A program made the translations under genes and the position numbers. The notes under the pieces were generated by a model. It worked only from the letters and a program-made list of their open reading frames with translations, was not told the DNA's origin and did not search any database. Shown here one piece after another: positions 8,500 through 21,981 of a DNA stretch of 64,000 nt. Source of the DNA: Hemileia vastatrix (taxonomy: Eukaryota; Basidiomycota; Pucciniomycetes; Pucciniales; Zaghouaniaceae); contig JASXTE010000001.1 of assembly GCA_030280995.1 (NCBI GenBank), forward strand, positions 29,296,606 to 29,360,605, read 5' to 3'. The stretch's first letter is position 1. Every line of letters begins with the position of its first letter.

Positions 8500-11400
8500 T
8501 TGATTACCCTCTCAGATTGAACACAATACTGATGATTACAATATAGGTAATATTATTGATTTAAAATCTGTACAGAGAATCGAGAAGGACTTGAGAAAAT
8601 TAGGTTTTGATGTAGATACACCTGACTAATCTTTCTTCAATAACAACAGTACTATTTATAATAATAATACAATTTATCCTCAGTTGCCACCACTTACTAG
8701 TGAGATGAGAAACTAAAAAAACAGTAAAAAAAATTGAGAAGGAAGACATGGAGTATTTTAATAATAACCCTACTGACCATAGAATTGTTTCAGAATTATG
8801 GAATAGAATGACTGATTGTGAGGAACAGACAGTTAAGCTCACAAGTGATACAATTTTGTGCTTGACATTGAACATTTCTCAACTGGAAACAAGAAATAAA
8901 GTATTGGAGAATGAACACTTGCTCTAACTCTTAAATATGATTCTTTGAGTAATAAATTTATTAAACTTTCAAACAAATTCTGTGAGTTAGAAAATTTGTA
9001 TAAAGCAAATTTATTGAAAACTGAATCAAGAACAAAGTTATATTTTGCCCAGACATATCAGAGTGTCTCTGATCTGCTACAAAGATTGACTAAAGCTGAG
9101 ATTAAACTTTCTAATCAACTAATGAATCAGGATAATCATAAGTATACTCAGTATAATAATAATCCTTTTATTGGCAAAAATGAATCTCAATCATTCCCCG
9201 TACCACCACAAGTAAAACCATCTGGTGGAAGTGTCAAGTCAGAAAATACAAATGTAAGTCACAAATCCATGAAAGAGAAAATACAAGACCATTTATCTAG
9301 AGTGAATGAGTTATTGAATTTACCTAATAATAGTTAAATCAAATCCAATCAAAAGAACTGGACAAAGATTGATCAGTACCCAACTTATTATGGGGAAGCC
9401 AGCTCTGATTGGCAAAATTTTATTCAAAGAGTTGACAACTTAAAATTCTCATATAAGTTACCAGATGAAGAAATAACATCAAAATTGATCTCTTTATTTA
9501 AGGATGTTGCTTTATTATGGTTTGAAGCTGTTTTGAATGTGGGTAAAGACTACTCTTGGGCTGAATGGAAAAAAATAATTGAAAAACAATTTGGAGGTTC
9601 TAAATTCAGACTCACTCAGCAAAGATTATTTGAGAAAACTAGGTATAATCCATTGAATGGTGAAAAACCTATGGTATTTTTAATGAATTTAAATAAAATA
9701 TTAAAAGCCATTGAGCCAAACATTGATTTTAACTTATGGAAAGATAAGATAATATATAAATTACCTATATCTGTCAGAGACATTGTTGTAGCTAGAAAAA
9801 TAATGGTTAATGAATATTCTGAATTTATTAATATTTGCAATGAAATATTATTAAACCTAAAGTATGAAGCAAGGTACACCACTTATAAAAAATAAAATGA
9901 ACCTGTGAAAAATCAGAATTCAAAAACACTTCAGGAGAAGCAGAAAAAACCTACTGCACCTGTAGTACCTAAAAAGTATGAAACTAATACTTTTTATAAG
10001 TTTAATAAACCTTGGTTGAAAGGTCAAAAAGGTGAGAAGAATACAAATAATGTTGAAATTCAGCATGAATCTGGAAATGAAACAGAAAAAAGTAAAGACT
10101 CAAGTGATAATGACAGTTATATCTCATATAGTGATGAAAATGAAGTCTTTATGTTGGAAGATGATTTGTCCATCTTTGAAACTCCAATATTAAATATGGA
10201 CTCAAATGAGTCTTTAATGAATTTTGAGGAAGCTGAAATAATTAAGGATATACAAGCTAATAGCTTAAAAATGATACCTATCACGGTTACAGCTATCATT
10301 TCTGGAGAAAATGTAAATATAGTATTGAACACAGGAGCTGCTGGTTCTGTTTTTTCAACAAATACATTACAGAAAATTGATAGTGAATATAAGTCAAAGC
10401 TTGAGCCCCTTCAAAGCAAAAATTAGAGAGGTTTTAGATCAGTACTACACCCCATTGGTAGATAAAAAGCTGCTGTTTGTTTTAAACATCAACATGGTAA
10501 TGTTAGGGTAACTTGTGACTTTGTAGCAATGGATAATACTAATTGTAGTAACTGTTTTATCATTCGAAATGAAATTCTGACTAAGTTTGGTGTGAAATTA
10601 GACCCTTCTAATAATAATTTTACAATTGGTATGAATGGTAAAAAAATTTTAAAATAAATTCTTTTAACACCAGCTTACACATTGAGTCAGTAATAAGTAT
10701 TCCTTGCAAAGGAAGAAAATCAAATGAGATGGAGCTTCTGGAAACAGAAATTTCAAAAGCATCATTTGGCACTCAGATAAGTGAAGCTGAGAAAACAAAT
10801 ATTTTGGACTTAATTAAAGCATTTCCAATGTCTTTTGCACTTGGAACCAATGAACTTGGCCTTGTGAAAGATCATGAGATGAAAATTAGTTTAACCTGTG
10901 ATATGGATAATATTCCTGATTTTGTTAAATAGAAACCATACCCTGTTCACCAATGAAGAGGAAAGACATAAAGGATAATATTAAGATGTTATTAAAAATG
11001 AACATTATTTAAAAGTTTGAATCTAATCCAAAATATTGTGTAATTTAACCTGTGATAATTTCTTATGAAAAAGATAAAGAAAGACTTTGCGGTAGTTATA
11101 GAGAATTGAATAAATTCACAGTGGATGATATTTATCCCTTGCCAAGGATTGCCTCTATACATGCTACCCTTAAAGTTGCTAAATATATAAGTTGCCTGGA
11201 TGGAAATAAAAGGTACCATTAGATTCTTAAAGGAAAGAGTTCACAGAACTTTTTGTTGATAACAACACATATGGGAATATATAAATATGTCAGGATTCCA
11301 TTTGGACCAAAAAATGCTCCTTCAGTATTTCAGAAATTAATGGGTATAACATTCTTGAGTGATGGTTAATGGTATACATTGATGAAATTATAGTGTTCTC

Positions 11401-11631
11401 TAAGACATATTATGAACACTTAATCCATTTAAAGAAGGTATTTCAAAAAATGGATGAATTAAAAAATGACCCTTGCATTGAAAAAATGTAAATTTGGGTT
11501 TGAGTCTTTAAAAGTGCTTGGTCATATTGTATCTTGCTTAAAAATATGTATAGACCAAAATAAGGTGGCTGAAATCAAGAATATTGGCATTCCTAAAAAT
11601 GTAAAGGATGTAAAATCTTTTCTTGGCATGT
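8500..11631 (+). pseudogene. P-B gag-protease-RT, decayed
   Basis: Collinear with the P-A polyprotein but with many stops and indels. Recognisable pieces: coiled coil (8945-9337), capsid (9485-9895), knuckle region with both cysteines of CX2C lost (FYKFNKPW), a protease with NTGAA in place of DTGAA (about 10328), and RT fragments (10729-11626). The YIDD equivalent near 11380 reads YIDE in the plus strand. Interrupted at 11632 by a MITE. Confidence 0.85.
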
Positions 11632-11892
11632 CACCACACAATATGGGGGGCGGACTTGCTAGCAAGTCCGCAACCTTGGACCCAAACTCACCATAGATTG
11701 AACACACATTGAGCTATTGATAAAGGAGCCATACAATCAGGAATGAACACCACTCAGAAGAACAGTTTTAGGTGGGTGTTCAAGTAGAGTTCAGTATGGG
11801 TTCAGTATGAGTTCAGTCTGAGTTCCATCTGAGTTCCATCTGAGTTCAGGTTGAGGACTTGCTAGCAAGTCCACCCCCTATATTGCGTAGTG
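11632..11892 (+). mobile_element. 261-bp CACTA-type MITE, copy 2
   Basis: The same family as 301-560, in the same orientation. Flanked by the 3-bp duplication TGT (11629-11631 and 11893-11895). Excision with one TGT restores the RT to RNase H joint seen in P-A and P-C. Both ends contain the 18-bp palindrome GGACTTGCTAGCAAGTCC. The internal GAGTTCAG/GAGTTCCA repeats are present, with minor rearrangement relative to copy 1. Confidence 0.9.
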
Positions 11893-13170
11893 TGTGTTGT
11901 TATTATAGACAATATATAAAGAACTACCAATTAATTGCTTCAACATTGACCACACTGATAAAGAAATCAGAAGCTTTCATTTGGAACAATGAAAGACAAC
12001 AGGCTTTTGATAAGTTGAAAGAATGTTTGATGACAGCTCCTATCTTGGGATTACCAGATTTCCAATTACCTTTTGTATTATATACAGATGCAAGTTTTAT
12101 TGGTATGGGCACTGCTTTGCATCAAAAACAACTTATTGAAGGAAAAATTTCAGAAGTAGTAATTTGCTATATTTCACGTACTCTAAGAAGTAGTGAATCA
12201 AAATATGGTGCTACTCAACTTGAATGTTTGGCAGTAGTATGGGCTCTTGAGAAGCTACATAATTACCTGGAAGACCAAAAATTTGAGATAATAACTGAAT
12301 GTAGTGCAGTTAAGTCACTCTTAAAAATGAAAACTCCTAGTAGACATATGTTTAGATGGAAATTAGATGTACAGGAATACAGAGGACAGATGACTATTAC
12401 ACATAGAGCAGGAACTTTACACTCTAGAGTAGATATTTTATCTAGAGTGCCTCTAACCAATAATGATGATAATCCTGCTTATGTTCCTGAAACAGAGATT
12501 ATTAACATTTATGGCATTTATATTGTAGATCTTGAGGATGAATTTATGCAATCAATTCATGATAATTATGATTCAGATTCAGACTTGAGTAAACTTACTA
12601 CAATATTAAATGATCCATCTAATGCTTCAATGAGTGCTTTAATAAAAACATTATCACAAAAGTATAAAGAAGCATTAGAAAAAGGAAAATTTTCCATTTA
12701 GGATGGTTTTATATATTACAGGAAGAAATTAAGCAATGTAATTGTAATTCCCCTTTCAATGAAGGAGTTAATGTTAAGCATATGTCATGATGATATATTA
12801 GCAGGTCATTTTAACTTCCATAAAACATTAACCAGAGTAAAAAATACAGCTTGGTGGATTAAAATGTCTGATATTGTTCAAAAATATGTTGAGGCATGTG
12901 ATTCTTGTCAAAAATCTAAAAGATTAACAGGCAAAAGAGCTGGTTTATTACAAAACCTTGAGCAACCAAAAGCTCCATGTGAAATAGTTAACATGGACTT
13001 TGTAAAAGGTTTTCCAATAGCAGGGCATAAGATTTATATCTCCTGCTAGTAATTTTAGATAGATTTACAAAAATGTGTAAATTTATTCCTAGCCACAAAG
13101 AGGTTTCTGCAAAAGACTTAGCTTTTTTATGGTGTACACAAATAATAAATATAGCAGGTTTCTTCAAAGC
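11893..13170 (+). pseudogene. P-B RNase H and integrase N-terminal part
   Basis: RNase H shows LYTDAS and YGATQLECLA and reads nearly open to 12701 (TAG). The integrase zinc finger (HDDILAGHF ... CDSCQ) and first catalytic D (NMDFVKG) follow at 12759-13049. It is cut at 13170 by the 5' LTR of P-C and resumes at 21982 after the duplicated AAAGC. Confidence 0.85.
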
Positions 13171-14335
13171 TGTCAGCCTATATATCCCTAGGACTGAGTA
13201 TTTCTTATACTTAAAATAAGATAAAATTAAGTAAATTAAGCTTATATCTTAAAAATAAGGTTAAAATAATAATATATATGATTATATTACATATATATAT
13301 AATTATTACTGTATTATATAAATTATAGTAGTTTAAATAACTTATCCATAGCCTAATAATACTTATTAAGGTGTTAATTGAGTCATAATATACTTATCTT
13401 AAGTGATATGAAGTAATTATTGACATACATAAGCTTATATGTGTACATAAATCTCATATTCAGTGAAATATGCAGTATATTATGTATATTTAGGTCTATA
13501 AGTGGGTTTTAGCCTCTTAATAGCCTATAACCTTTGTTTTTCTGCTTATTTTAAGTCATATGAACGAAATAAGTGGACTCACAACGCCTAGAGAAGCATA
13601 GACATCTATATCAGGCGCATACACTCAGTTTGGACAACTTAATCTGCTTCCTTGGATGGTTATTCACGGATTTATGGGTTGGGAGGTCATTTCTGGGTTA
13701 ATGTAGATGATTGGGGATGTTATTGGGGTCTTGGATATTTTATTTGTTTCCTTTATATGCTTTGGTTTTCATTAAATCTCTTTTTGATTGCTTATTTACC
13801 TGTTTCTTTATGGTATCCGCTTTTATCTGGATTTTCTATTTGTGGTATAGATCTGTGTTATCATTAATTGTGATGGAGGGTCCTTAATGGAGGTCTGAGT
13901 GTTGAATATGCTTTAAGTGGACGCCATTAGGAGGTGATGGGCCCTCACAGTGCTATTATTTCCGGGAATAGCAGTGACATCATCTGGATTGAAGGTCTGT
14001 GCACTCCAGGGGATTTGGGTATAAGTAAGGAGGGATTTTGAAGGTTATTTATCATCAATTACTTACTACACTTCAATACAATTATTAACATTTAGAAATA
14101 TATTATAAAGCCTTTTATAAATTGATATTATCATTATATAAGCTATAACTATATTCTATTTATCTATTTTCCACCACTAAGCACGCATTTTAATCAAAGT
14201 ATTGTGAGTTTAAATTCAGTATATCTATTTTATTAGTCTTCCCCTGAGGTTTAATCACTAAATAATTTATCAATAAGTAGTAGAAACATAAATAAACACT
14301 ATTATATTATACTTATATACTAGACTATACTGACA
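13171..14335 (+). repeat. 5' LTR of P-C (1165 bp)
   Basis: Begins TGTCAGCC and ends CTGACA, forming a short terminal inverted repeat. Collinear with the 3' LTR at 20818. CTATAAG at about 13497 is the TATA candidate. Confidence 0.93.
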
Positions 14336-14842
14336 ATTGGGGGTCTTTCCTTATTTTTTACTTATTATTTAGTATAAGCCTTGGAACGTGATTTTTACTT
14401 AGCATAGCTCAAAAAAAACCAAATATTTGGGTATGCTGCACATTAGTGGGTCTTCTAACTCATTGATCGCGGAAAAGAATCCTTATAATAATTGTACTAA
14501 TTTTTTGTAATAAAAATTAGGTATTACAGCAGTAACTGTACCCAATATAAACCCAATTTCACTTGGTATTTGGTCACCAATATAAACCCAATCAAACTGG
14601 TATTTGGTTAAAGCTTGGTAAGCTATTTATTCACCCTTATAAAGGTCTAGTTAAACTTATTGTTTTATTTTTAACAGATTTTTTCAAATTTTTCTTATAT
14701 TTTATTTAAATAAATAAAGATATAAATTCAGGGTAAGCTCCAGTGCTTTTTTATTAGTAATAACATTGCTAATAACTTTTGTCTACTAATTCCATAGAGT
14801 TTTCCCTTTCTGTAGAAGTGATATATTGTCATTATTAACAAT
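14336..14842 (+). other. P-C leader with primer-binding site candidate
   Basis: The sequence right after the LTR contains TTGGGGGTCTTTCC (from 14338), a plausible tRNA primer-binding site because it offers TGG two bases beyond the LTR end. I do not assign the tRNA. A repeated unit of about 36 bp (ACCCAATATAAACCCAAT... TGGTATTTGGT) occurs twice at about 14538-14610. No gene seen. Confidence 0.5.
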
Positions 14843-14867
14843 ATGAGTGCTCCTCAGGACAGTGTAA

Positions 14868-15386
14868 GTGACAAGCCTGCTTATAATACCAGGTATAAAG
14901 GTAACAAAAACTATGCAGGACAAAACCATGGAGGGTCAGCAATACCCCCAGGAAGAGAAAATGAGAATAGAGGAAAAAGATGCCCTTTCAAAAAATATAA
15001 CCATAAAAAAGAGGTCTCCTCCTCTTCAGGATCAGCTATCCCACTTGGCCAAACAGGTTTTGAAGTTGGAAGAATCCAGGGCACTCATGTTCAAAGAGGT
15101 AGAGCAATTACAGAACAATTGCAAGGTAGGGTTTCAACAAATGAATCAGACACTGGAAGAGCTAAAGGGAGATCAGCCAAGTCAACCAAGTCAGCAACCC
15201 CCTATCCCAGGAGGGTCAAATAACTCCCAGCAGAAAATCTTGGTAGAAAAATGGAAGTGGGACTGGTTCCATCAAAAATGGACCAGCCACAGCTGCAACA
15301 GGGATCCACCAACTCATCTGACTTCCTCAGTTCACCCTTACAAAGGAAAAAAGCGCCAAAAATCAGGACTGGAATCTATCCCATAG
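14868..15386 (+). CDS. P-C gag ORF1 (172 codons)
   Basis: The most complete copy of ORF1: a basic N-terminus, a coiled-coil segment (LSHLAKQVLKLEES), a Q/P/S linker, then EKWKWDWFHQKW and HPYKGKKRQKSG before the stop TAG. I chose ATG 14868 because it opens the frame shared with P-A and P-B. A second overlapping frame starting at 14843 is not conserved. It overlaps the gag-pol frame, which lies at -1. Confidence 0.65.
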   Translation: MTSLLIIPGIKVTKTMQDKTMEGQQYPQEEKMRIEEKDALSKNITIKKRSPPLQDQLSHLAKQVLKLEESRALMFKEVEQLQNNCKVGFQQMNQTLEELKGDQPSQPSQQPPIPGGSNNSQQKILVEKWKWDWFHQKWTSHSCNRDPPTHLTSSVHPYKGKKRQKSGLESIP

Positions 15387-18247
15387 TAAGTAGATTACCC
15401 TCTCATATTGAACACAATACTGATAATTACAATATAGGTAATCGTATTTATGTTAAATCTGTGCAGAAAATAGAGGAGGATTTAAGAAATTTAGGTTTTA
15501 GAGTAGATACACCTAACTTGTCTTTTGTCCACAATAACAGTACTATTTATAATTATAATACAGTTAATCCTCAGTTGCCACCACCTACTAGTGAGATGAG
15601 AAGTTCACAGGAGAGTGAGAGAATTGAAAAGGAAGACATGGAATATTTTAACAATAATCCTACTGTCCATAGAATTGTTTCAGAATTGTAGAATAGAATG
15701 ACTGATTCTGAGGAACAAACAGTTAAGCTCACTAGTGATACAATTTCATCCTTTACATTAAATATTTCTCAACTGGAAACACGTAATAAAGAATTGGAGA
15801 AAGAACATTTGTCTCTAACACTTAAATATGATTCATTGAGTAACAAATATAGTGAACTTTCAAACAAATTCTGTGAGTTGGAAAAATTTTATGAAACACA
15901 CTTGTTGAAAACTGAATCAAGAACTAAGTTATCTTTTGCCCAGAAAAGTCAAAGTGTCTCTGAGTTGCTACAAAGATTAACTATAGTTGAGATTGAAACT
16001 TCCAATCTACTAATGAACCAGGATAATCATAAGTATAATCAATATAATAATAATCCTTTCATTGGAAAAAGTGAATCTCATTCCTTACCTATACCACCAC
16101 AATTTAAACCATCAGGTGGTAGTGTCAAATCTGAAAATGTAAGTCACAAATCTGTACAGGAGGAAATACAAGACCATTTATCAAGAGTGAATGAGTGGTT
16201 GAATTTACCCAATATTAGTGAAATAAAATCCAATCAGAAGAACTGGCCTAAGATAGATCAGTACCCAGCTTATGATGGGGAAGCCAGCTCTGATTGGCAA
16301 CATTTTATTCAAAGAATTGACAACTTGAAATTCTCATATGTTACCAGATGAAGAAATAACATCAAAATTGATCTCTTAATTTAAGGATGTTGCTTTATTA
16401 TGGTTTGAAGCTGTTTTGAATGAGGAAAAATATTACTCTTGGGCTGAATGGAATCAACTAATTGAAAAACAATTTTGAGGCTCTAAATTCAAGCTCAATC
16501 AGCAGAGACTTTATAAGGAAACTAGGTACAATCCGTTGAATGGTGACAAACCTATGGTATTTTTAATGAATTTAAATAAAATATTAAAAGCCATTGAGCC
16601 TAATATGGATTTTAACTTATGGAAAGATAAGATAATATTTAAATTACCTATATCTGTCAGAGACATTGTTGTAGCTAGAACAATTAATGTTACTGAATAT
16701 TCTGACTTTATTAATATTTGCAATGAAATATTACTAAACCATAAGTATGAAGCAAGGTATTCCACTTATAAAAAAATGTTGAACCTATAAAAAATCAGAA
16801 TTCAAAAACACTTCAGGAGAAGCAGAAAAAACCTACTGCACCTGTAATACCTAAAAAGTATGAAACTAATACTTGTTATAAGTGTAAAAAACCTAGGGTT
16901 AAAGGCCACAAATGTGAGAAAAACATAAATATTGTTGAAAATCAATGTGAAACTGAAACTGAAACTGAAAAAAGTTAATAATCAAGTGATTGTGACAGAA
17001 ATATCTCATATAGTGATGAAAATGAAGTTTATATGTTGGAAGATAATTTGTCCATCTTTGACAATCCAATATTAAATATGGACTCATATCAATCTTTAAT
17101 GAATTTTGAGGATGATGAAATCATTTAAAATATACAAGCTGATAACTTAAGAATGACACCTTTCACAGTTCCAGCTATCATTTCTGGTGGAAATGTTAAT
17201 ATAGTATTGGACACAGGAGCTACTGGTTCTGTTGTTTCTACTAATACATTAAAAAAAATTGATAATGAATATAAGTCTAATCTTGAACCCTTTCAAAGTA
17301 AAAATTGGAGAGGTTTTGGATCAGTACTACACCCCATTGGTAGATATAAAGCTGCTGTTTTCTTTTAACATTAACATGGTTATGTAAGAGTAACTTGTGA
17401 CTTTGTAGTAATGGATAATACTAACTGTAGTAACTGTTTTATCATTGGAAATAAAATTCTGACTAAGTTTGGTGTGAAATTAGACCCTGCTAATAATAAT
17501 TTTACAATTGGCATGAATGGTAAAAGGAAATTTGAAATAAATTCTTTTAACACATTCTTACACATTAAGTCAGTAACAAATTCTCTGTGTAAAGGAAGAG
17601 AGTCCAATGAGATGGAACTTCTGGAAACAGAAATTTCAAAAGCATCATTTGGCACTCAGATAAGTAACTCTGAGAAAAATAATATTTTGGAATTAATTAA
17701 AGCATTTCCAATGGCTTTTGCACATGGTACAAATAAACTTGGCCTTGTAAAAGATCATGAAATGAAGATTAGTTTAACCTGTGATATGGATAATATTCCT
17801 GCTAGTATTAAAAAGAAACCATACCCTGCTTCACCAATGAAGAGGAAAGACATAGAGGATAATATTAAGATGTTATTAAAAATGAACATTCTTGAGAAGG
17901 TTGAAACTACACCAAAATATTGTGTAATATCACCAGTGCTAATTTCTTATGAACAAGATAAAGCAAGACTGTGCGTTGATTATAGAGCATTAAATACATT
18001 TACAGTAGATGATATTTATCCCTTTCCAAGGATTGCCTCTATACATTCTACCCTTAAAGGTGCTAAGTATATAAGTTGCCTAGATGGAAATAAAGGGTAC
18101 CATCAAATTCCTGTTGAAAAGAACTCACAGAACTTTTTGTTGATAACAACACACATGGGAATTTATAAATATGTCAGAATGCCATTTGGACCAAAGAATG
18201 CTCCATCAGTATTTCAAAAGTTAATGGATATAACATTCCATAATTAA
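15251..18247 (+). pseudogene. P-C gag-protease-RT, broken
   Basis: Collinear with the 1105-codon P-A ORF. Defects against P-A: TGG to TAG at 15689, a 2-base deletion near 16340, TGA near 16477, frame breaks near 16785 and 16977, and GAA to TAA at 18245. Intact domains: capsid (15698-16351), protease DTGAT (about 17211) and RT (17411-18247, with VDYRALNT). YIDD is still encoded just past 18245, near 18273. Confidence 0.85.
15347..15353 (+). other. Candidate -1 frameshift site in P-C
   Basis: ORF1 codons are GGA AAA AAG, giving A AAA AAG in phase, as in P-A. The large ORF lies in the -1 frame from here. The ORF1 stop follows 30 bases later. Confidence 0.5.
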
Positions 18248-20705
18248 ATGATTGAGGGATGGTTAATGGTATACATTGATGACATCATAGTGTTCTCTAA
18301 AGTTTATGATGAACACTTAATCCATTTAAAGAAGGTATTTCAGAAAATGGATGAAATAAAATGAACCTTGCATTGAAAAAATGTAAATTTGGGTTTGAAT
18401 CTTTAAAAGTGCTTGGTCATATTGTATCTGGCTTACAAATATGTGTAGACCAAAATAAAGTGGCTGCAATAAAGAATATTGGCATTCCTAAAAATTTAAA
18501 GGATGTACAATCTTTCTTGGTATGTGTGGTTATTATAGACAATATATAAAAAACTACCAATCAATTGCTGCACCATTGACCACACTGATAAAGAAATCAG
18601 AAGCTTTCATTTGGAATAATGAAAGACAACAGGCTTTTGTTAAGTTGAAAGAATGTTTAATGACAGCTCCTGTCTTGGGATTACCAGATTTCCAATTACT
18701 TTTTGTATTATATACAGATGCAAGTTTTATTGGTCTGGGTGCTGCTTTGCATCAAAAACAACTTATTGAAGGAAAAATGTCAGAAGTAGTAATCTGCTAT
18801 ATTTCACGTACTCTGAGAAGTAGTGAATTGAAATATGGTGCTACTCAACTTGAATGTTTGGAAGTAGTATGGGCTCTTGAGAAGCTACATTATTACCTGG
18901 AAGACCAAAAATTTTAGTTAATAAATGACTGTAGTGCAGTTAAGTCACTCTTAAACATGAAAACTCCTAATAGACACATGTTTAGATGGCAATTAGCTGT
19001 ACAAAAATACAGAGGACGGATGACTATTACACATGGAGCAGGAACCTTGCACTCTAATGTATATCAATTATCTAGAGTACCTCTGCCTAATAATGATGAT
19101 AATCCTGCTAATGTTCCTGAGTCAGAGATTATTAACATTTATGGCATTTATATTGTAGATCTTGAGGATGAATTTATGCAATCAATTCTTGATAATTATG
19201 ATTCAGATCCTGACTTGAGTAAACTCACTACAGTATTAAATGATCCATCTAATGCTTCAATGAATGTTTCAATAAAAACATTACCAAATAAGTATAAAGA
19301 GGCATTAGAAAAAGGAAAATTTTCCATTGAGGATGGTTTTATATATTACAGGAAAAAATTAAGTAATGTAATCGTGATTCCCCCTTCAATGAAGGAGTTA
19401 ATGTTAAGTATATGTCATGATGATATATTGGCAGGTCATTTTGACTACCATAAAACATTAACCAGAGTAAAAAACACAGCTTGGTGGATTAACATGTCTG
19501 AGGATGTTCAGAAATATGTTGAAACATGTGATTCTTGTCAAAAATCTAAAAGATTAATAGGCAAAAGAGCTGGTTTATTACAACAAATTGAGCAACCAAA
19601 AGCTCCATGGGAAATTATTAACATGGACTTTGTAACAGGTTTGCCAATAGCAGGGCATAAGAGTTATAACTCCTGCTGGGTAGTTGTTGATAGATTTACA
19701 AAAATGTGTAAATTTATTCCTACTCATAAAGAGGTTTCTGCAAATGACTTAGCTTTTTTATGGTGGCCACAAATGTTAAATATAGCAGGTTTCCCCAAAG
19801 CAATAGTTTCTGACAGAGATCCTTAATTTACTTCTGAGTTCTGGACATCACTTATGGATGTTTCAAGGTGTCAATTAAAACTTTCTACAGCACACCATCC
19901 ACAAACTGATGGGCTAGCAGAAAGAATGATACAAACTTTAGAAGATATGAAAAGAAGATATTGTGCTTTTGGTCTTGATTTTATAGACAATGACAAATTC
20001 AGGCATGATTGGGTAACCCTTAGCCTAGGTTTAGAATTTGCATACAATAGTACAGTACATACTGTAACTGGCAAAAAGCCATTTGAGTTATGGTTGGGTT
20101 CTGTACCTAATACCCCTGCTAAAACTCTTAATAAATTACCTAGATTGGATATCCATCCAGGTACAAAATCTTTTCTTCAGATGCAAGAATTATGCAGAAA
20201 ACATGCTCAAGAATGTATAAATAAGGCATTTGAGTATGAGAAGAAAAGATGGGATAAAGCCCATAAAGAACAAATTTTCAAAGAGGATGATGAAGTCCTT
20301 ATTTCAACACTACATTTCAATTTAAATGGTAATGTTAAATTGAAGGATCTATTCATTGGACCATTTTTATTTGAAAAGATAGTTGGTAATAATGCTGTTG
20401 AGGTTATTCTATATGCACCATATGATAGAAAACATCCATTATTTCCTATATCTCTTATAAAACCATTCCATTATAATGATACTACCCTATTTCCAAGAAG
20501 ATCAGGAAGGCATAAACAGCAACCTGAAGAAATAGTTGAAAAGGCAGAAATTGAAAAGATACTTAAAAAGAGACACCTTAAAAAAGAAAAGGGAGTTGAG
20601 TATCTATTAAGATTTAAAAATAAATCAAGTGAATATGACCAGTGGATTCCAGAAAATAAAATCTCTGATGTTGAAAATCTCTTGAAAAAATGTAAATCAA
20701 AATAA
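18248..20705 (+). pseudogene. P-C RT end, RNase H, integrase and chromodomain, broken
   Basis: RNase H (18522-18917) keeps LYTDAS. It is followed by GAG to TAG at 18915. The integrase runs at 18957-19826 with an HHCC finger, NMDFVTG and VSDRDP, then a stop at 19824-19826. The remaining 283 codons (19854-20705) carry DGLAERMIQ, the GPF segment and a complete chromodomain ending in WIPE. Together they show that all Ty3/gypsy pol domains were present in the usual order RT-RH-IN. Confidence 0.88.
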
Positions 20706-20817
20706 TACTGTTTATTCAGTATATGTATTATAGAAATTTAAAAAAAATTTCTATTCACTCCTTACTTTTAATTAAAATGTCTTAACATTTATTTATTGTT
20801 TTTTTGGGGTGAGAGAG

Positions 20818-21981
20818 TGTCAGCCTAGATATCCCTAAGACTGAGTATTTCATATACTTAAAATAAGATAAACTTCAGTAAATTAAGCTTATATCTTAAA
20901 ATTAAGTTTAAAATAATAATATATATGATTATATTACATATATATATAATTATTACTGTATTATATAAATTATAGTAGTTTAAATAGCTTATCCATAGCC
21001 TAATAATTCTTATTAAGGTGTTAATTGAGTCATAATATACTTATCTTAAGTGATATGAAGTAATTATTGACATACATAAGCTTATATGTGTACATAAATC
21101 TCATATTTAGTGAAATATGCAGTATATTATGTATATTTAGGTCTATAAGTGGGTTTTAGCCTCTTAATAGCCTATAAACTTTGTTTTTCTGCTTATTTTA
21201 GGTCATATGGACGAAATCAGTGGACTTACAACGCCTAAAGAAGCATAGACATCTATATCAGGGGCATACACTTAGTTTGGACAACTTAATCTGCTTCCTT
21301 GGATGGTTATTCACCGATTTATGGGTTGGGAGGTCATTTATGGGTTAATGTAGATGCTTGGGGATGTTATTGGGGTCTTGGAAATTTTATTTGTTTCCTT
21401 TATAGGCTTTGGGTTTCATTAAATCTCTTTTTGATTGCTTATTTTACCTGTTTCTTTATGGTATCCGCTTTAACCGGATTTTCTATATGTGGTATAGATC
21501 TGTGTTATCATTAATTGTGATGGAGGGTCCTTACTTGAGGTCTGGTTGTTGAATTTGCTGAAGTGGACGCCATGGGGAGGTGATGGGCCCTCACAGTGCT
21601 ATAATTTCCGGGAATAGCAGTGACATCATCTGGATTGAAGGTCTGTGCACTCCAGGGGATTTGGGTATAGGTAAGGAGGGATTTTGAAGGTTATTTATCA
21701 TCAATTACTTACTACACTTCAATACAATTATTAACATTTAGAAATATATTATAAAGCCTTTTATAAATTGATATTATCATTATATAAGCTATAGCTATAT
21801 TCTATTTATCTATTTTCCACCACTAAGCACGCATTTTAATCCAAGTATTGTGAGTTTAAATTGAGTATATCTATTTTATTAGTCTTCCCCTGAGGTTTAA
21901 TAACTAAATCATTTATCAATAAGTTGTAGGACCATAAATAAACACTATTATATCATACTTATTTACTTGACTATACTGACA
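20818..21981 (+). repeat. 3' LTR of P-C (1164 bp)
   Basis: Starts TGTCAGCC right after the polypurine tract GGGGTGAGAGAG, ends CTGACA, and is followed by the second AAAGC of the duplication. Confidence 0.94.

Larger units (their letters stand above)
13171..21981 (+). mobile_element. Full-length Ty3/gypsy copy P-C (8811 bp)
   Basis: The only P element complete in the window. It has two LTRs (13171-14335 and 20818-21981), a leader, gag ORF1, gag-pol, chromodomain integrase and a polypurine tract. The target duplication AAAGC sits at 13166-13170 and 21982-21986, inside P-B integrase. The two LTRs are very similar but not identical, so the insertion is not recent. Several nonsense codons and small deletions mean this copy could not move by itself. 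Confidence 0.95.

Noticed and set aside
14843..15223. 126-codon ORF overlapping P-C ORF1
   Set aside because: This frame is not maintained in P-A or P-B, while the frame from 14868 is.
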